Source of the DNA: Hyphomonas sp.
Lineage (GTDB): Bacteria; Pseudomonadota; Alphaproteobacteria; Caulobacterales; Hyphomonadaceae
DNA length: 64,000 nucleotides
NCBI GenBank assembly: GCA_013791775.1
Contig: VMTE01000022.1
Coordinates: 283,672 to 347,671 of the forward strand
Direction of reading: 5' to 3'
Shown here: piece after piece, positions 1 to 9,614 of the stretch
How the letters are laid out: each line of letters opens with the position of its first letter
Position numbering within the stretch: the stretch's first letter is position 1
The notes under the pieces: generated by a model
Database searches by the model: none
Seen by the model: the letters and a program-made list of their open reading frames with translations, nothing else
What the model was told of the DNA's origin: nothing
Program-made: the position numbers and the translations under genes

Positions 1-1
1 C

Positions 2-2074
2 GGCTCGGCCATCGCCTCGGCGGAGGCCACCTTCGAGGCCGGCGCACTGACCACGACGGCGGAGTTCAGGATTCCCGCTGCGGCGCTGGCGCGTGTGGCG
101 CGGTTCAACGTGACCGGGCGCTCGGGCGCGGGCACGGTCTGGCTCTGGGACTCGGTGGACCGGACACGCCGCGTGGGCCTTGTCGATGCCGGCACGGCGG
201 CGCAGCCCCTGCTGTCGGACATGCACTATATCCGCAAGGCGCTGGAGCCGTTTGCCTCGATCTCGACCGGCGACATCGACACGGTGGTGGCAACCTCCCC
301 GGATGCCATCATCCTGTCTGACGTCGGACAGATTCCGCCCACGGACGTCGAGAAGCTGACCAAATGGGTTGAAGGCGGCGGCGCGCTGATCCGGTTTGCC
401 GGGCCGCGCCTTGCCGCGCAGGGGGACGAGCTGTTGCCGGTCGGCCTGCGCCGGTCCTCCCGCGCGCTCGGCGGCACGCTCGCCTGGGAGGAGCCGCAGG
501 GACTGGCGGCGTTCCCGGACACGTCCCCCTTCTTCGGCCTGACGATCCCGGCAGACGTCAAGGTGCGTCAGCAGGTGCTGGCGCGCCCTGATCCGGAACT
601 CTCGCACAAGACCTGGGCGCGGCTTGACGATGGCTCGCCGCTGGTGACGGCGGATGCGCGCGGCAGCGGGATGCTGGTGCTGTTCCACGTGACAGCCGGG
701 CCGGACTGGGCGGACCTCGCCTATTCCGGCCTGTTCGAACAGATGCTGCGCCGGGCGATCACCGCCGGACGGGGCGAGGCGATCGAAGACACCGAAGGCA
801 CCTATACGCCGCAGCTGACGCTGGACGGATTCGGACGCCTGGCCGGCGCGAGCGCGAACGCGGCGCCGATCAAGGCCACCGAGTTTGCCGGGACCGTTCC
901 CTCCGAGATCCATCCGCCGGGCCTCTATCAAGGCCCTGCCGGCACGCGCGCGCTGAATGCCGGCGCCGGCGCCAAGCCCGAACTGATCCGGGAATGGCCG
1001 GCCGCCGCGCGCCTGCTGGGCGATGCGGAAGCCCGTTCGCTGCGCCTTGCCGGACCGTTGCTGGCCTTTGCCGCGGGGTTGCTGGCGCTCGACCTGTTCA
1101 TCGCCTTGTTCGTAGCCGGACGGTTGCGCCTGCGGCCACGGCCGAAGGCGGCGAGCCTTGCCGCCTTGTTGGCCACGGCGGCGGCGTTTGGCGTGCTGCT
1201 GCCGGAACGCGCGCTGGCGCAGTATGACTATCAGCTGATGCCGGATGGCAGCTACCGGTCTATCTCGACCGAGTCGCGCGTCGTTCCCCTGCCCGGCAAC
1301 AGCACGCCGCAGAAGCAGATCGAGGCGGCGCTCGAGATGCGGCTCGGCTATGTCGAGACGGCGGACAGCGCCCTCAATGCCCGCACGCGCGCGGGCCTGA
1401 TCGGCCTGTCAAACATCCTCCTGATGCGGACGTCTGTTGAACCGGCCGACCCGCACGCGCTGAACCTTGAAACCGACGCGCTGGAACTCTATCCGCTGAT
1501 CTACTTCAATGTACCGGGAGGCGCCGCGCCGCTCTCCGACAAGGCTGTGCAACGCCTGAACGCCTACCTGCGAACCGGCGGCGCGCTGCTGATCGATACA
1601 CGCGCCGGCGAGACGGCCGGAACACAGACCGATGTGACCAGCCTCCAGACGCTGCTGGAGGGGCTGGACGTGCCGCCGCTCCAGCCGGTGCCGCCCAATC
1701 ATGTGCTGTCGCGCAGCTTCTACCTCATCAACGACTTCCCCGGCCGCTTCGCCGAGCGCCGCCTGTGGATCGAGCAGGCGGGCCAACCCGGCGCGCCGCG
1801 CGGCGATGGTGTGTCGCGCCTGTTCATCGGCGATGCGGACTGGGCCTCGGCCTGGGCGGTCGATCAGAACGGGCGCGATCTTTACTCCGTGGACGGAGGC
1901 GCCGAACAACGCGAGACGGCACGCCGGTTCGGCGTGAACCTCGTGATGTATGTGCTGACCGGCAGCTACAAGGATGACCAGGTGCACGTGCCGGCCTTGC
2001 TGGAACGCCTTGGCGAGCGTGAGGACACAGGCGAGGCGCCGCGCTTCCCGGGTCCGGACGGAGAGCCGGAATGA
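2..2074 (+). CDS. DUF4159 membrane protein of the Bat-type locus (5' end outside window)
   Basis: The frame is open from the first bases, so the N-terminus (a BatA-like segment in this family) lies outside the window; 690 residues are visible. A middle soluble region is followed by two hydrophobic segments (about nt 1040-1120 and 1150-1215). A C-terminal DUF4159 domain then begins near nt 1220; its typical features are a conserved start after the second segment, the YPLIYFN stretch and the RTGGALLIDTR stretch. DUF4159 proteins usually sit downstream of moxR and DUF58 genes in loci resembling Bacteroides aerotolerance (bat) operons; their biochemical role is unknown. The stop overlaps the next start (ATGA), so the two genes are translationally coupled. 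A GTG at nt 95 could be mistaken for the start, but reading continues upstream of it. Confidence 0.85.
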   Translation, partial: GSAIASAEATFEAGALTTTAEFRIPAAALARVARFNVTGRSGAGTVWLWDSVDRTRRVGLVDAGTAAQPLLSDMHYIRKALEPFASISTGDIDTVVATSPDAIILSDVGQIPPTDVEKLTKWVEGGGALIRFAGPRLAAQGDELLPVGLRRSSRALGGTLAWEEPQGLAAFPDTSPFFGLTIPADVKVRQQVLARPDPELSHKTWARLDDGSPLVTADARGSGMLVLFHVTAGPDWADLAYSGLFEQMLRRAITAGRGEAIEDTEGTYTPQLTLDGFGRLAGASANAAPIKATEFAGTVPSEIHPPGLYQGPAGTRALNAGAGAKPELIREWPAAARLLGDAEARSLRLAGPLLAFAAGLLALDLFIALFVAGRLRLRPRPKAASLAALLATAAAFGVLLPERALAQYDYQLMPDGSYRSISTESRVVPLPGNSTPQKQIEAALEMRLGYVETADSALNARTRAGLIGLSNILLMRTSVEPADPHALNLETDALELYPLIYFNVPGGAAPLSDKAVQRLNAYLRTGGALLIDTRAGETAGTQTDVTSLQTLLEGLDVPPLQPVPPNHVLSRSFYLINDFPGRFAERRLWIEQAGQPGAPRGDGVSRLFIGDADWASAWAVDQNGRDLYSVDGGAEQRETARRFGVNLVMYVLTGSYKDDQVHVPALLERLGEREDTGEAPRFPGPDGEPE

Positions 2075-4110
2075 GCGAGGCCGTGCGTCTGAGCGTCGAG
2101 CCGTTCCTCGGCTGGCCGCTGTTCTGGGGCCTCGCCGGGCTGACGGCGCTGGCCTGGACCGCGTACATTTCCCTGCGCGGGCGTGCCTGGCTGACCCGCG
2201 CGCTCGGCTTGCTGCTGCTATGCGCGGCGCTGCTCAATCCGTCGCTGGTGCATGAGGAGCGTGAGCCCCTGCCCTCGGTGGCGGCGGTGATCCTCGACCG
2301 GTCCGAGAGCATGCAGTTCGGCGACCGGAACAAGACCGCCGAGGCGGCCTACAAGGCATTGATCGCCAGGCTCGCCGAAGACAAGACGCTGGAAGTGCGC
2401 ACGCTGGAGACCAGTCCCGGCGATGATGGCACCTACCTTCACGGCGCGCTCGAAGGCCTGATGTCGGATGTGCCGCGCGACCGGATCGCGGGGGCCATCT
2501 TCATCACGGACGGGCAGATCCACGATCTTCCGGACCCGGAGCAGACAGATCTGCTGATCGGCCCGCTGCACGGCCTGATCGCCGGCGACGAGGACCGCGG
2601 CGACCGCAGTGTGCGGATCGTCAATGCGCCGAACTTCGGCATCGTCGGCGAAAGCGCGGACCTGGTCGTGCGCGTCGAGGATCCGCGCGGCGGCGACGTG
2701 GACCTGCAGGTTTCGCTGAACGGCGGCGCGCCGGAGCGCATCCGCGTGAAGGCGGGTGAGGACACGGTGTTGCCGGTCGAGATCGAACGGCGCGGCGAGA
2801 ACATGGTGGTGATCGAGGCGCCGGCGGGCCCCGAAGAGCTGACGCTGGCCAACAACCGCACCGCGATGACCATCGCCGGCGTGCGCGACCGTCTGCGCGT
2901 GCTGCTGGTAACCGGCAAGCCGAACCAGGCGGGGCGCGTGTGGCGCGACCTGCTCAAGTCCGATCCGTCCGTGGACCTCGTTCACTTCACCATCCTGCGC
3001 CCGCCCTTCAAGACCGACTATGCGCGGCCCGAGGAACTGGCCCTGATCGCGTTCCCGACCGAGGAACTGTTCGAGGAGAAGCTGACCGAGTTCGACCTGA
3101 TCATCTTCGACCAGTATGAGCGCCAGGGCGTCATCACGCAGGCCTATCTGGCGAACATGTCGCGCTATGTGGCCGATGGCGGTGCGTTGCTGATCGTGGC
3201 GGGCGAGCAGTTTGCAGGTCCGGCCAGCCTGGCGCGTTCGCCGCTCGCCTCCGTGCTGCCCGCGACGCCCACGGGCGTCATCCGTACCGGCAGCTTCAAG
3301 CCGGAGCTGACCGGACCCGGCAAGCGCCATTCCGTCACCGCGCCGCTGGATGACAGCCACTGGGGGGAATGGATGCGCTATATTGAGGCCGATGCGGTGG
3401 CCGGCGATGTGCTGATCAGCGGGCCGGAAGGCCGGCCGCTGCTGATCGTCGACCGCGTCGACAAGGGCCGCGTCGGCATGATGATGTCCGACCAGATCTG
3501 GCTATGGGCCAGCGGCCATGACGGCGGCGGCCCGTTTGCCGAACTGATCCGGCGCATGGTGCACTGGATGATGAAGGAGCCGGAACTGGAAGAACGCCGC
3601 CTGTCCATCCAGGTCGACAGCGGCAAGGCGAGCGTGGAGCTGCGAACGCTGCACGATGCGGCGCCGCCGCTGGAGATCGAGACACCGGAGGGCGACGTGC
3701 TGAAGCCGCGCTGGATCAATCGCGGCCCCGGCGTCTTCACGGCCGAGACGCCGATTGACCAGCTGGGCATCTACCGGGCCCGGTCGGGCGGACTGGAAGC
3801 CATTGCGCTGAACGGGCCGGCCAATCCGAAGGAGTATGCCGACCTGACCTCGACCCCGGACCTGCTCGCGCCTGTGGCGCGGGCGACCGGCGGCGGCGTG
3901 TTACGCCTGAATGATGCGGGTACGGACCTTCCGGAAATCCGCCGCATCGGCAACCAGCGCGCCGCCTCCGGCAACGGGTGGATCGGCCTGCGCGAACGCA
4001 ATGCCTACGCCGTGCGCTCGTCAACCAGCCAGCCGCTGCTGCCCGGCATATTGGCGGCGGCCGCGCTGATCCTGATGCTGCTGCTCGCCTGGCGGCGCGA
4101 GGGGCGCTGA
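2071..4110 (+). CDS. vWA / glutamine-amidotransferase-like membrane protein
   Basis: A 679-residue protein with two N-terminal membrane helices (about residues 13-32 and 41-57) and one at the C-terminus (about 653-673). Between them lies a vWA-like domain with a complete DxSxS metal-site motif (DRSESM) just after the second helix and a TDG motif further on. A later region, about residues 270-500, resembles a class I glutamine amidotransferase fold (LLVTGKP, IIFDQYER, GGALLIVAGEQ) but lacks an obvious catalytic Cys. This is the usual partner of the preceding DUF4159 protein. The pair is probably a periplasm-facing membrane complex worked by a MoxR ATPase encoded off the left edge. Function is inferred from family context only. 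Confidence 0.8.
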   Translation: MSEAVRLSVEPFLGWPLFWGLAGLTALAWTAYISLRGRAWLTRALGLLLLCAALLNPSLVHEEREPLPSVAAVILDRSESMQFGDRNKTAEAAYKALIARLAEDKTLEVRTLETSPGDDGTYLHGALEGLMSDVPRDRIAGAIFITDGQIHDLPDPEQTDLLIGPLHGLIAGDEDRGDRSVRIVNAPNFGIVGESADLVVRVEDPRGGDVDLQVSLNGGAPERIRVKAGEDTVLPVEIERRGENMVVIEAPAGPEELTLANNRTAMTIAGVRDRLRVLLVTGKPNQAGRVWRDLLKSDPSVDLVHFTILRPPFKTDYARPEELALIAFPTEELFEEKLTEFDLIIFDQYERQGVITQAYLANMSRYVADGGALLIVAGEQFAGPASLARSPLASVLPATPTGVIRTGSFKPELTGPGKRHSVTAPLDDSHWGEWMRYIEADAVAGDVLISGPEGRPLLIVDRVDKGRVGMMMSDQIWLWASGHDGGGPFAELIRRMVHWMMKEPELEERRLSIQVDSGKASVELRTLHDAAPPLEIETPEGDVLKPRWINRGPGVFTAETPIDQLGIYRARSGGLEAIALNGPANPKEYADLTSTPDLLAPVARATGGGVLRLNDAGTDLPEIRRIGNQRAASGNGWIGLRERNAYAVRSSTSQPLLPGILAAAALILMLLLAWRREGR

Positions 4111-4111
4111 G

Positions 4112-4146
4112 GCGCCAGCCCCCGCGATACAGCCATCAGCTGGCGC
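4112..4146. terminator. Weak stem-loop between convergent genes
   Basis: GCGCCAGC and GCTGGCGC form an 8-bp inverted repeat with a 19-base loop in the short gap between two convergent genes. No clear T-tract follows on either strand, so termination is only a guess. Confidence 0.3.
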
Positions 4147-4165
4147 AAATGAAACGCCCGGGGCT

Positions 4166-5275
4166 CTATTCGCCCAGCACCTCGACCGGATCGACCAGCT
4201 CGACATCGCTGAGCTCGCCCAGATAGGCCTCATAGTGAACCTTGTGCGACGCGCCGACGACGTTGAGGACGCGGGCGCCCGGATGGTTGCCCATGGCCGC
4301 ACGAATGTTCGACACCATCCGCAGATTGCGCGTCTCGTACCAGGCCACATAATGCCGGCCGTGGAATTCCGGGCCGCCGAGCCTGAGAGCGCAGTGGAAG
4401 TCGTTCTCCACATACGCGCGGGCGGTGGCAGGGGCGTTCAGCAAGCGGTAATAGGCGAGCAGGTCCTCGCCGGTTGTCATTGTCTTCTCGAGCGCATCGA
4501 CCGCGACGGTGGCCGGATCGTTCTCGGCGTTGGCCTCCTGCCACATGGCCTGGATCGCGGGCCCGAACCCCTCGCCGGTGCCGGCATAGATACTGTCCGA
4601 GGTGTGATCGTCCACCGCGTAGACGCGCTGCAAGCCCAGACGCGCGGCGAGCACGGCGGCAATGTCGTAGCTTTCGTTGGACACCTTCCGTGTACGGTTT
4701 AGAACACCGAGCATCCAGTCATCCACGCCGTCGCCCAGGGTGCGTTCGGCTTCGGGGAGCTGAAGCCACTGGACCATGGCCGACGCGCGGTCGCCGCTGG
4801 CCACGAACAGCGCCGCGAGACGCCGGCGCTGGCCGGCGGACGGCGCATCCGGCCATTCAGCCAGCATCTGTTCGGCCTCGGCGCGGGCTGACGGCTGGTC
4901 AAGCCCGATCGAGGCGGCGGCCTGCGTCAGATCCAGGCAATAGTCATTGAACGTCGAGCCATAAATGGCCGGGTTGAGGCGCAGGAGCTCGCACTGTTCG
5001 CCGTTGAGCCCCTCATGGGTGATGATCGACGGATTGAATGCCGCCAGACGGTCCAGCAGGGGTTCGAGCATGGCCCGGTCAAAGGTTTCGCCGAAGCCCG
5101 AGAGGTGGCTGCTGGCGAGAACGAACACCCGGGTCGGCGGGCCGGCAAGATCGCTGCGCCATTCGCTCGGCGAGAAAGCGGGCCCGTAGGCAACAGTGAC
5201 CGGCGCGGTGGGTGGCGGCGTTGTGCAATGGGGGAGCGCGAGCATGCAAAGCCCGGCGAGAATGGGACGAACCAT
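4166..5275 (-). CDS. DUF5694-like secreted or lipid-anchored protein
   Basis: A 369-residue protein with a short hydrophobic N-terminus ending in LPHC, which suggests a secreted protein or an atypical lipoprotein (the residues before Cys fit the lipobox poorly). The body resembles DUF5694 proteins: ASSHLSG near the start, THEGL, then helical segments and a C-terminal VVGASHK stretch. The two His-containing segments at the start and end recall the TraB/ChaN-like arrangement, but no activity can be assigned. It is convergent with the upstream vWA gene and stands alone. Confidence is good that it is a gene and moderate for the family. Confidence 0.7.
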   Translation of the reverse strand: MVRPILAGLCMLALPHCTTPPPTAPVTVAYGPAFSPSEWRSDLAGPPTRVFVLASSHLSGFGETFDRAMLEPLLDRLAAFNPSIITHEGLNGEQCELLRLNPAIYGSTFNDYCLDLTQAAASIGLDQPSARAEAEQMLAEWPDAPSAGQRRRLAALFVASGDRASAMVQWLQLPEAERTLGDGVDDWMLGVLNRTRKVSNESYDIAAVLAARLGLQRVYAVDDHTSDSIYAGTGEGFGPAIQAMWQEANAENDPATVAVDALEKTMTTGEDLLAYYRLLNAPATARAYVENDFHCALRLGGPEFHGRHYVAWYETRNLRMVSNIRAAMGNHPGARVLNVVGASHKVHYEAYLGELSDVELVDPVEVLGE

Positions 5276-5373
5276 GAAGATCAGCTCCGCAGTGTTTTGA
5301 AGTGTGGAAGGCGCTGGAGACGGGCGCGCTCCGGTTGGGCGAGCGGCGGTTCAAGACGCCGCCAGCGGATGTG

Positions 5374-5865
5374 TCAAGCCGATGTCACGCGGCCTTCGAG
5401 CAGGCTCGCGTCGCCGGCCAGGTCGCGCACCATGACGCGGGATTGATCCTGCGGGCCGGGAAAGGTCAGCTTGTTCTTCGGCGTGACCGTGAAGCCGGCC
5501 TTGCCGAACAGGCTGTGGGCACCGATCAGGACCGCCGCCGGCCAGCCGGCCTGCTTGCCCGCCTCGAGCGCGGCTTCGGTGATGCGCAGGCTGAGGAAGT
5601 TTCCGCGATAGGCCGGATCGACAGCGACGGGGCCGTAGAACAGCGCCGGCCGGCGCCCCTCCCCCACCACCAGCGGCCAGACACGGCAGACGCCGACGAC
5701 CTTGCCCTCGTCCACGGCCACCCGGTTGATCTCCGGCAGCGAGGCCGAGTTCTCGCGCAGACGCTCTGCCGTTTTCGCAAAGTGTCCGGGGCCGAAGGTG
5801 CGGTCGAAGAGGTCTTCGATCGCTTCGGCATGCAGCGCGGGGGTCTCGGGAACAATCTCGATCAT
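5374..5865 (-). CDS. GNAT family N-acetyltransferase
   Basis: A 163-residue single-domain protein with the GNAT order: an N-terminal helix pair, a central strand (KVVGVCRVWPLVV), the substrate-adjacent strand (LFYGPVAVDPAYRG) and the acyl-CoA-binding turn after it (RGNFLSLRI), followed by GWPAAVLIG and FGKAGF. It resembles the YhbS-like branch of predicted acetyltransferases. The substrate is unknown. An AGG-type ribosome binding site precedes the ATG. It lies just downstream of the acyltransferase gene on the same strand with a gap of about 60 bases and may be co-transcribed with it. Confidence 0.8.
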   Translation of the reverse strand: MIEIVPETPALHAEAIEDLFDRTFGPGHFAKTAERLRENSASLPEINRVAVDEGKVVGVCRVWPLVVGEGRRPALFYGPVAVDPAYRGNFLSLRITEAALEAGKQAGWPAAVLIGAHSLFGKAGFTVTPKNKLTFPGPQDQSRVMVRDLAGDASLLEGRVTSA

Positions 5866-5927
5866 GGCGCGCGCCTCTAGGGCGCATTCGGCGCGCCTGC
5901 AAGGACCCGCATTGGCCGGAGTGCGCG

Positions 5928-6830
5928 TCAGGCGGTGAAAACCGCGTCCGGGTTGGCCAGCAGGGCGTAGGCGACGTGCTGCTTCAGCCTTTCGGTGACC
6001 GCTGCCGGTTCACCCTGAAGCCGGTCGGGATGGATCGCCTCGCCGAAGGTCATCCGGATCTTCGAGCCGCGCTTGTTGAGCAGTTCGTGGAACAGGGTGA
6101 TGTCGCGCAGTTCGTCCGAGAGATCGCAGAACAGATAGTAGAGCGCCGAATTGCGGGCATCGAGATTGAGCGGCACAACCGGCGCCGCCTGCTTGCGGGC
6201 AAGCCCCACGACCGTCGGGAACCACTCCTTCTCTTCCATCTGCCCGTCTACCTTCCGGGCCAGCCGGCCGGACGGGAAGATCACCACGCATTTTTCCTGC
6301 GCGAAGGCCTCTGCCGCGCGTTTCAAGGTCTCGCGGGCCTTGGCGGGCGAGCGTTTGGCGACCACCCACTCGACCGGAATGATGACATCCTCGAATCGCG
6401 GATTGACCCGGACGGCATCTGCGTTCGCAAAGAAGACGATGTCCTCGCGCTTTTTCTTGAGCAGGTCCCAGACGGCCACCCCGTCGGCAAGGCCGGTCGG
6501 GTGATTCGCCGCCACGATGCAGCGACCCGTTTCGGGCAGCCGGTCGAGGCCCGCGACCGTCATGTCGAAGGAAAGCTGGCGGGAGAGCCGGTCAAACGAT
6601 TCGCGGCCCGTGAGCTGGACCAGTTCGTCCGCCATGGCGCGGGCCTTGCCATAGCCGAGGATCGAATAGAGCAGCGGCCGCGCCACGGGCCAGGCGGGGC
6701 TGCCCCTCAGTTTCGGGCACCGCTCTTCGATCAGGACATCGACAATATGGGCATCGCTCTGCTCTTCGGCGGGCAGGAACGCGTCCAGCGAGCGCGGTTT
6801 GGCCGCCGGGATGACGGTTTCGTCTGACAT
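5928..6830 (-). CDS. PlsC-type lysophospholipid acyltransferase
   Basis: A 300-residue protein of the glycerophosphate acyltransferase superfamily. The usual HX4D catalytic block appears in variant form as NHPTGLADG, followed by a conserved FFANADAVR region and the glycerol-phosphate-binding FPSGR motif, then VVPLNLDARNS. It is probably an inner-membrane-associated acyl transfer enzyme of phospholipid or ornithine-lipid-type metabolism; the acceptor cannot be told from sequence. The ATG is preceded by GGAGG. The family is confident and the precise substrate is not. Confidence 0.8.
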   Translation of the reverse strand: MSDETVIPAAKPRSLDAFLPAEEQSDAHIVDVLIEERCPKLRGSPAWPVARPLLYSILGYGKARAMADELVQLTGRESFDRLSRQLSFDMTVAGLDRLPETGRCIVAANHPTGLADGVAVWDLLKKKREDIVFFANADAVRVNPRFEDVIIPVEWVVAKRSPAKARETLKRAAEAFAQEKCVVIFPSGRLARKVDGQMEEKEWFPTVVGLARKQAAPVVPLNLDARNSALYYLFCDLSDELRDITLFHELLNKRGSKIRMTFGEAIHPDRLQGEPAAVTERLKQHVAYALLANPDAVFTA

Positions 6831-7080
6831 TGCTGGCCTCGCCTGCCTCCCAGGTTCCCGTCAAACGGGTTTTCGCGAGCATAGGCTGGCGCCCGGCGGC
6901 TGCAAAGGGACAGGTGCATTTGCACGCGCCCCCCAAAAAAGTTGGATTCAGGGCCATTTTAAAGACTTCGGAAAGTTTCGATTTACCAAGGCGCAAGACG
7001 CGCGTGGCAAAGTGAACCCATCAAAGGCCTCCGCTTAACGCTTCGGGCCTTCAGCCAGTTCCTAGACGGGGTAGATGTAG

Positions 7081-7530
7081 ATGAAAGTTCTGTGGGTTGA
7101 GGATCATGAGCCGGTGCGCGACATGCTGGCGATTGCTGCCGACAAGGCAGCGCGCGCGCGCGTGCAGGTTGACCTCGTGATGGCGCCGACCCTGATGGCC
7201 GCTGAAATGCGCCTGCGGCTGGAGCGTTTCGACCTCGTGGTGCTCGATCTCGGCCTGCCCGACAGCATGGACCCGGACATGACGATCGCCCGCGTCGCCA
7301 ACATGGGCAAATACCGGATCGCGGTCGTCTCCTCGATGGAAAGCCGCGACCAGGCGGTCGCATCGGCCGTCCGCTGCGGCGCCAACATCCATCCGCAGGC
7401 CGTGTTCAAGGCCAACCTGCCCTTCAACCGGTTCATCCAGCGCCCGGAATCGTTCGAAGACTTCTTCATGGAACTGATGCCGGCTGCCGGCGCCCCGGCC
7501 ATCACCAACCGTCCGGCGCGCGCAGCCTGA
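7081..7530 (+). CDS. Single-domain response regulator
   Basis: A 149-residue receiver domain without an output domain. The acidic pair (VEDHE, residues 6-10), the phospho-acceptor Asp56 in VVLDLGLPD, the SS of VVSSMES and a Lys in VFKANLP are all in expected places. A short Ala/Pro-rich tail follows. Such proteins relay phosphate to other proteins rather than bind DNA; an HPt protein is encoded 13 kb away, but pairing is speculation. It stands alone with about 250 bases of upstream non-coding sequence and a strong hairpin downstream. Confidence 0.85.
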   Translation: MKVLWVEDHEPVRDMLAIAADKAARARVQVDLVMAPTLMAAEMRLRLERFDLVVLDLGLPDSMDPDMTIARVANMGKYRIAVVSSMESRDQAVASAVRCGANIHPQAVFKANLPFNRFIQRPESFEDFFMELMPAAGAPAITNRPARAA

Positions 7531-7564
7531 CCGCGGCGCTTGCCGCCACCTGCTTCGGATTGCT

Positions 7565-7596
7565 AAGCCGCCCGGGAGACTGCTTCCGGGCGGCTT
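7565..7596 (+). terminator. Strong stem-loop after the response regulator gene
   Basis: AAGCCGCCCGG pairs perfectly with CCGGGCGGCTT across a 10-base loop, 35 bases after the response regulator stop. The tail (GTCGTT) is only weakly T-rich, so it is a probable rather than certain intrinsic terminator. Confidence 0.65.
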
Positions 7597-7631
7597 GTCG
7601 TTGCGGCCCTTAAACCCCACAAGGTATCAAG

Positions 7632-8258
7632 ATGGACAGCCTTCTCGCTTCGCCCGTGACCCTGGGCCTCCTGGTTCTGAACGTTGCGGCCAGTCTGATC
7701 GCGTTCTCCAACCCGGCTTTCATGCAGCAGAACATCCTGTGGGTCGGCCCGATGCGCAAGCAGGGCGAATGGTACCGGGCGCTCAGCTCCGGCTTCCTGC
7801 ACGTCAACGGCCCGCACCTGATGCTGAACATGTACGGCCTCTGGCTGTTCGGCCCGATCTGCGAATACGTGTTGGGCGGGGTCGGCTTTGCGATCGTCTA
7901 CCTTGCCTCGCTGCTCGGCGGCAGTGCCTGGGCCTACCTGCACAATCAGAACTCACCGGAATACCGCGCGGCGGGCGCGTCCGGCGCCCTGTCCGGCATG
8001 ATCCTCGCTTTCTGCCTGTTCCAGCCGTTCGCCGTCCTGCTGGCCTTCTTCGTGATCCCCATGTGGGGGATCGTGTTCGGCGTCCTCTACATCGCGCTCA
8101 GCTATGTCTTCGCGATGCGCGCCGACCGGATCATCGGCCATGAGGCGCATCTCGGCGGGGCGGTGGTCGGTGTCATCGCCACGCTGCTCGTGCGGCCCGA
8201 GACCTGGAGCGACTTCACGGCGCAGCTTGCCGACAAGATTGCGACCTACGCCGGTTGA
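7632..8258 (+). CDS. Rhomboid family intramembrane serine protease
   Basis: A 208-residue polytopic membrane protein with about six membrane helices. It has the rhomboid hallmarks: an HxxxN element (His62-Asn66), the catalytic GASG with Ser117, and a late His173 in HEAHLGG that completes the Ser-His dyad. It would cleave membrane-spanning substrates in the inner membrane; the substrate is unknown. The stop is eight bases before the zapE start, so the two are probably co-transcribed. Confidence 0.88.
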   Translation: MDSLLASPVTLGLLVLNVAASLIAFSNPAFMQQNILWVGPMRKQGEWYRALSSGFLHVNGPHLMLNMYGLWLFGPICEYVLGGVGFAIVYLASLLGGSAWAYLHNQNSPEYRAAGASGALSGMILAFCLFQPFAVLLAFFVIPMWGIVFGVLYIALSYVFAMRADRIIGHEAHLGGAVVGVIATLLVRPETWSDFTAQLADKIATYAG

Positions 8259-8265
8259 GCATGTG

Positions 8266-9393
8266 ATGGGCAGTGTGCGGGCACGGTATGACGAGCGGGT
8301 GGCTGGCGGCGGGCTGACCGGCGACGCGGCGCAGGCCGCGGCCGCCGACCGGCTGGACGCGCTGGCCGCCGCCCTCGCCGTCCCCCGGAAACGCAGCCTG
8401 TTCGGCAAGCCGCCGGAGCCCGTGCGCGGCCTCTATCTCTGGGGCGGCGTCGGGCGCGGCAAGTCCATGTTGATGGACCTGTTCTTTGCCGAGGCGAAAA
8501 CGGCGCCGAAACGGCGGGTGCATTTCCATGAGTTCATGGCCGAAGTGCACGAGCGGCTCGATATCTGGCGCAAGATGGGCGAAGCGGATCGCAAACGGTC
8601 GCCCTGGCGCGTGAACGGCGCCGGCGATGACCCGATTGCGCCGGTGGCGAAACAGGTGGCGAGCGAGGCGCGTCTCCTGTGCTTCGACGAGTTCCAGGTG
8701 ACGCAGATTGCCGATGCGATGATCCTCGCGCGCCTGTTCGACGCCGTGTTCGCGTACGGCGTGACCGTCGTGGCCACTTCGAACCGCAAGCCGGATGATC
8801 TGTACAAGGACGGTATCAACCGCGCCCTGTTCCTGCCCTTCATTGTGCACCTGAAGCAGCGCTGCGATGTGGCCGAACTGGCGTCTGCCCGGGACTACCG
8901 GCTGGACCGGCTGGTCGAGGCGCCCGTCTGGTATGCGCCGCTTGGTGCGGGCAGCCACACGGCGCTGGACCTGGCGTGGACCCGCCTGACGCTGGGCGCC
9001 GAACCGCAGCACTGCGTGCTGACCGTGAAGGGCCGCAAGCTGGAGGTCGCCCGCGAAGCGGCCGGGGTCGCGCGCTTCACCTTCGAGGAATTGTGCGCCC
9101 GCCCGCTCGGGTCGCTCGACTATCTGACGCTTGCGGCGACCTTCCATACCGTGATCCTGGAGGGCATTCCCCTGCTCACCCCGGACCGGCGCAATGAGGC
9201 GGCCCGTTTCGTGGCCCTGATCGACGCGCTCTACGAAGCGCGGGTGAAGCTGGTGGCGAGCGCGGCCGCCGAGCCCGACCGGCTCTACCCGGACGGCGAC
9301 GGCGCCTTCGAGTTCCAGCGCACCGCAAGCCGCCTTCACGAAATGCGCTCGGCCACCTATATGGCAGAAGAGCGCCGCAGCGTGGAAAGCTGA
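8266..9393 (+). CDS. zapE: Cell division protein ZapE (AFG1-like ATPase)
   Basis: A 375-residue P-loop ATPase of the AFG1/LACE1/ZapE family. Walker A is GGVGRGKSM, preceded by the family's GLYLWG. The HFHEFM motif follows, then Walker B LLCFDEFQVTQIADAMIL and sensor-1 ATSNR. In proteobacteria ZapE associates with the Z-ring and the cytosolic membrane. The start is taken at ATG just after the rhomboid stop; a GTG one codon earlier is an alternative. The same frame is open further upstream through the rhomboid gene, but that part shows no family similarity. Confidence 0.9.
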   Translation: MGSVRARYDERVAGGGLTGDAAQAAAADRLDALAAALAVPRKRSLFGKPPEPVRGLYLWGGVGRGKSMLMDLFFAEAKTAPKRRVHFHEFMAEVHERLDIWRKMGEADRKRSPWRVNGAGDDPIAPVAKQVASEARLLCFDEFQVTQIADAMILARLFDAVFAYGVTVVATSNRKPDDLYKDGINRALFLPFIVHLKQRCDVAELASARDYRLDRLVEAPVWYAPLGAGSHTALDLAWTRLTLGAEPQHCVLTVKGRKLEVAREAAGVARFTFEELCARPLGSLDYLTLAATFHTVILEGIPLLTPDRRNEAARFVALIDALYEARVKLVASAAAEPDRLYPDGDGAFEFQRTASRLHEMRSATYMAEERRSVES

Positions 9394-9614
9394 GGGCGCA
9401 GCGCGGACATCCGGAAACACATTTCCGGTTTCCCCTTTGTAATGCCCTCTTCCCGAACTTCGCCGCAATTCCTATTTATGCAAAAGCGCGATGAATGAAT
9501 TGCGCTGACCCGGCGGCGACGTTGCTGCCATGCAGGATTAAGGTGCCGGGGAAGTTCCAGCAGGAAGAGGTGGGCCGCCGCGAACGGGACCCGCCCTGAA
9601 CAGGAGGACGAGAC

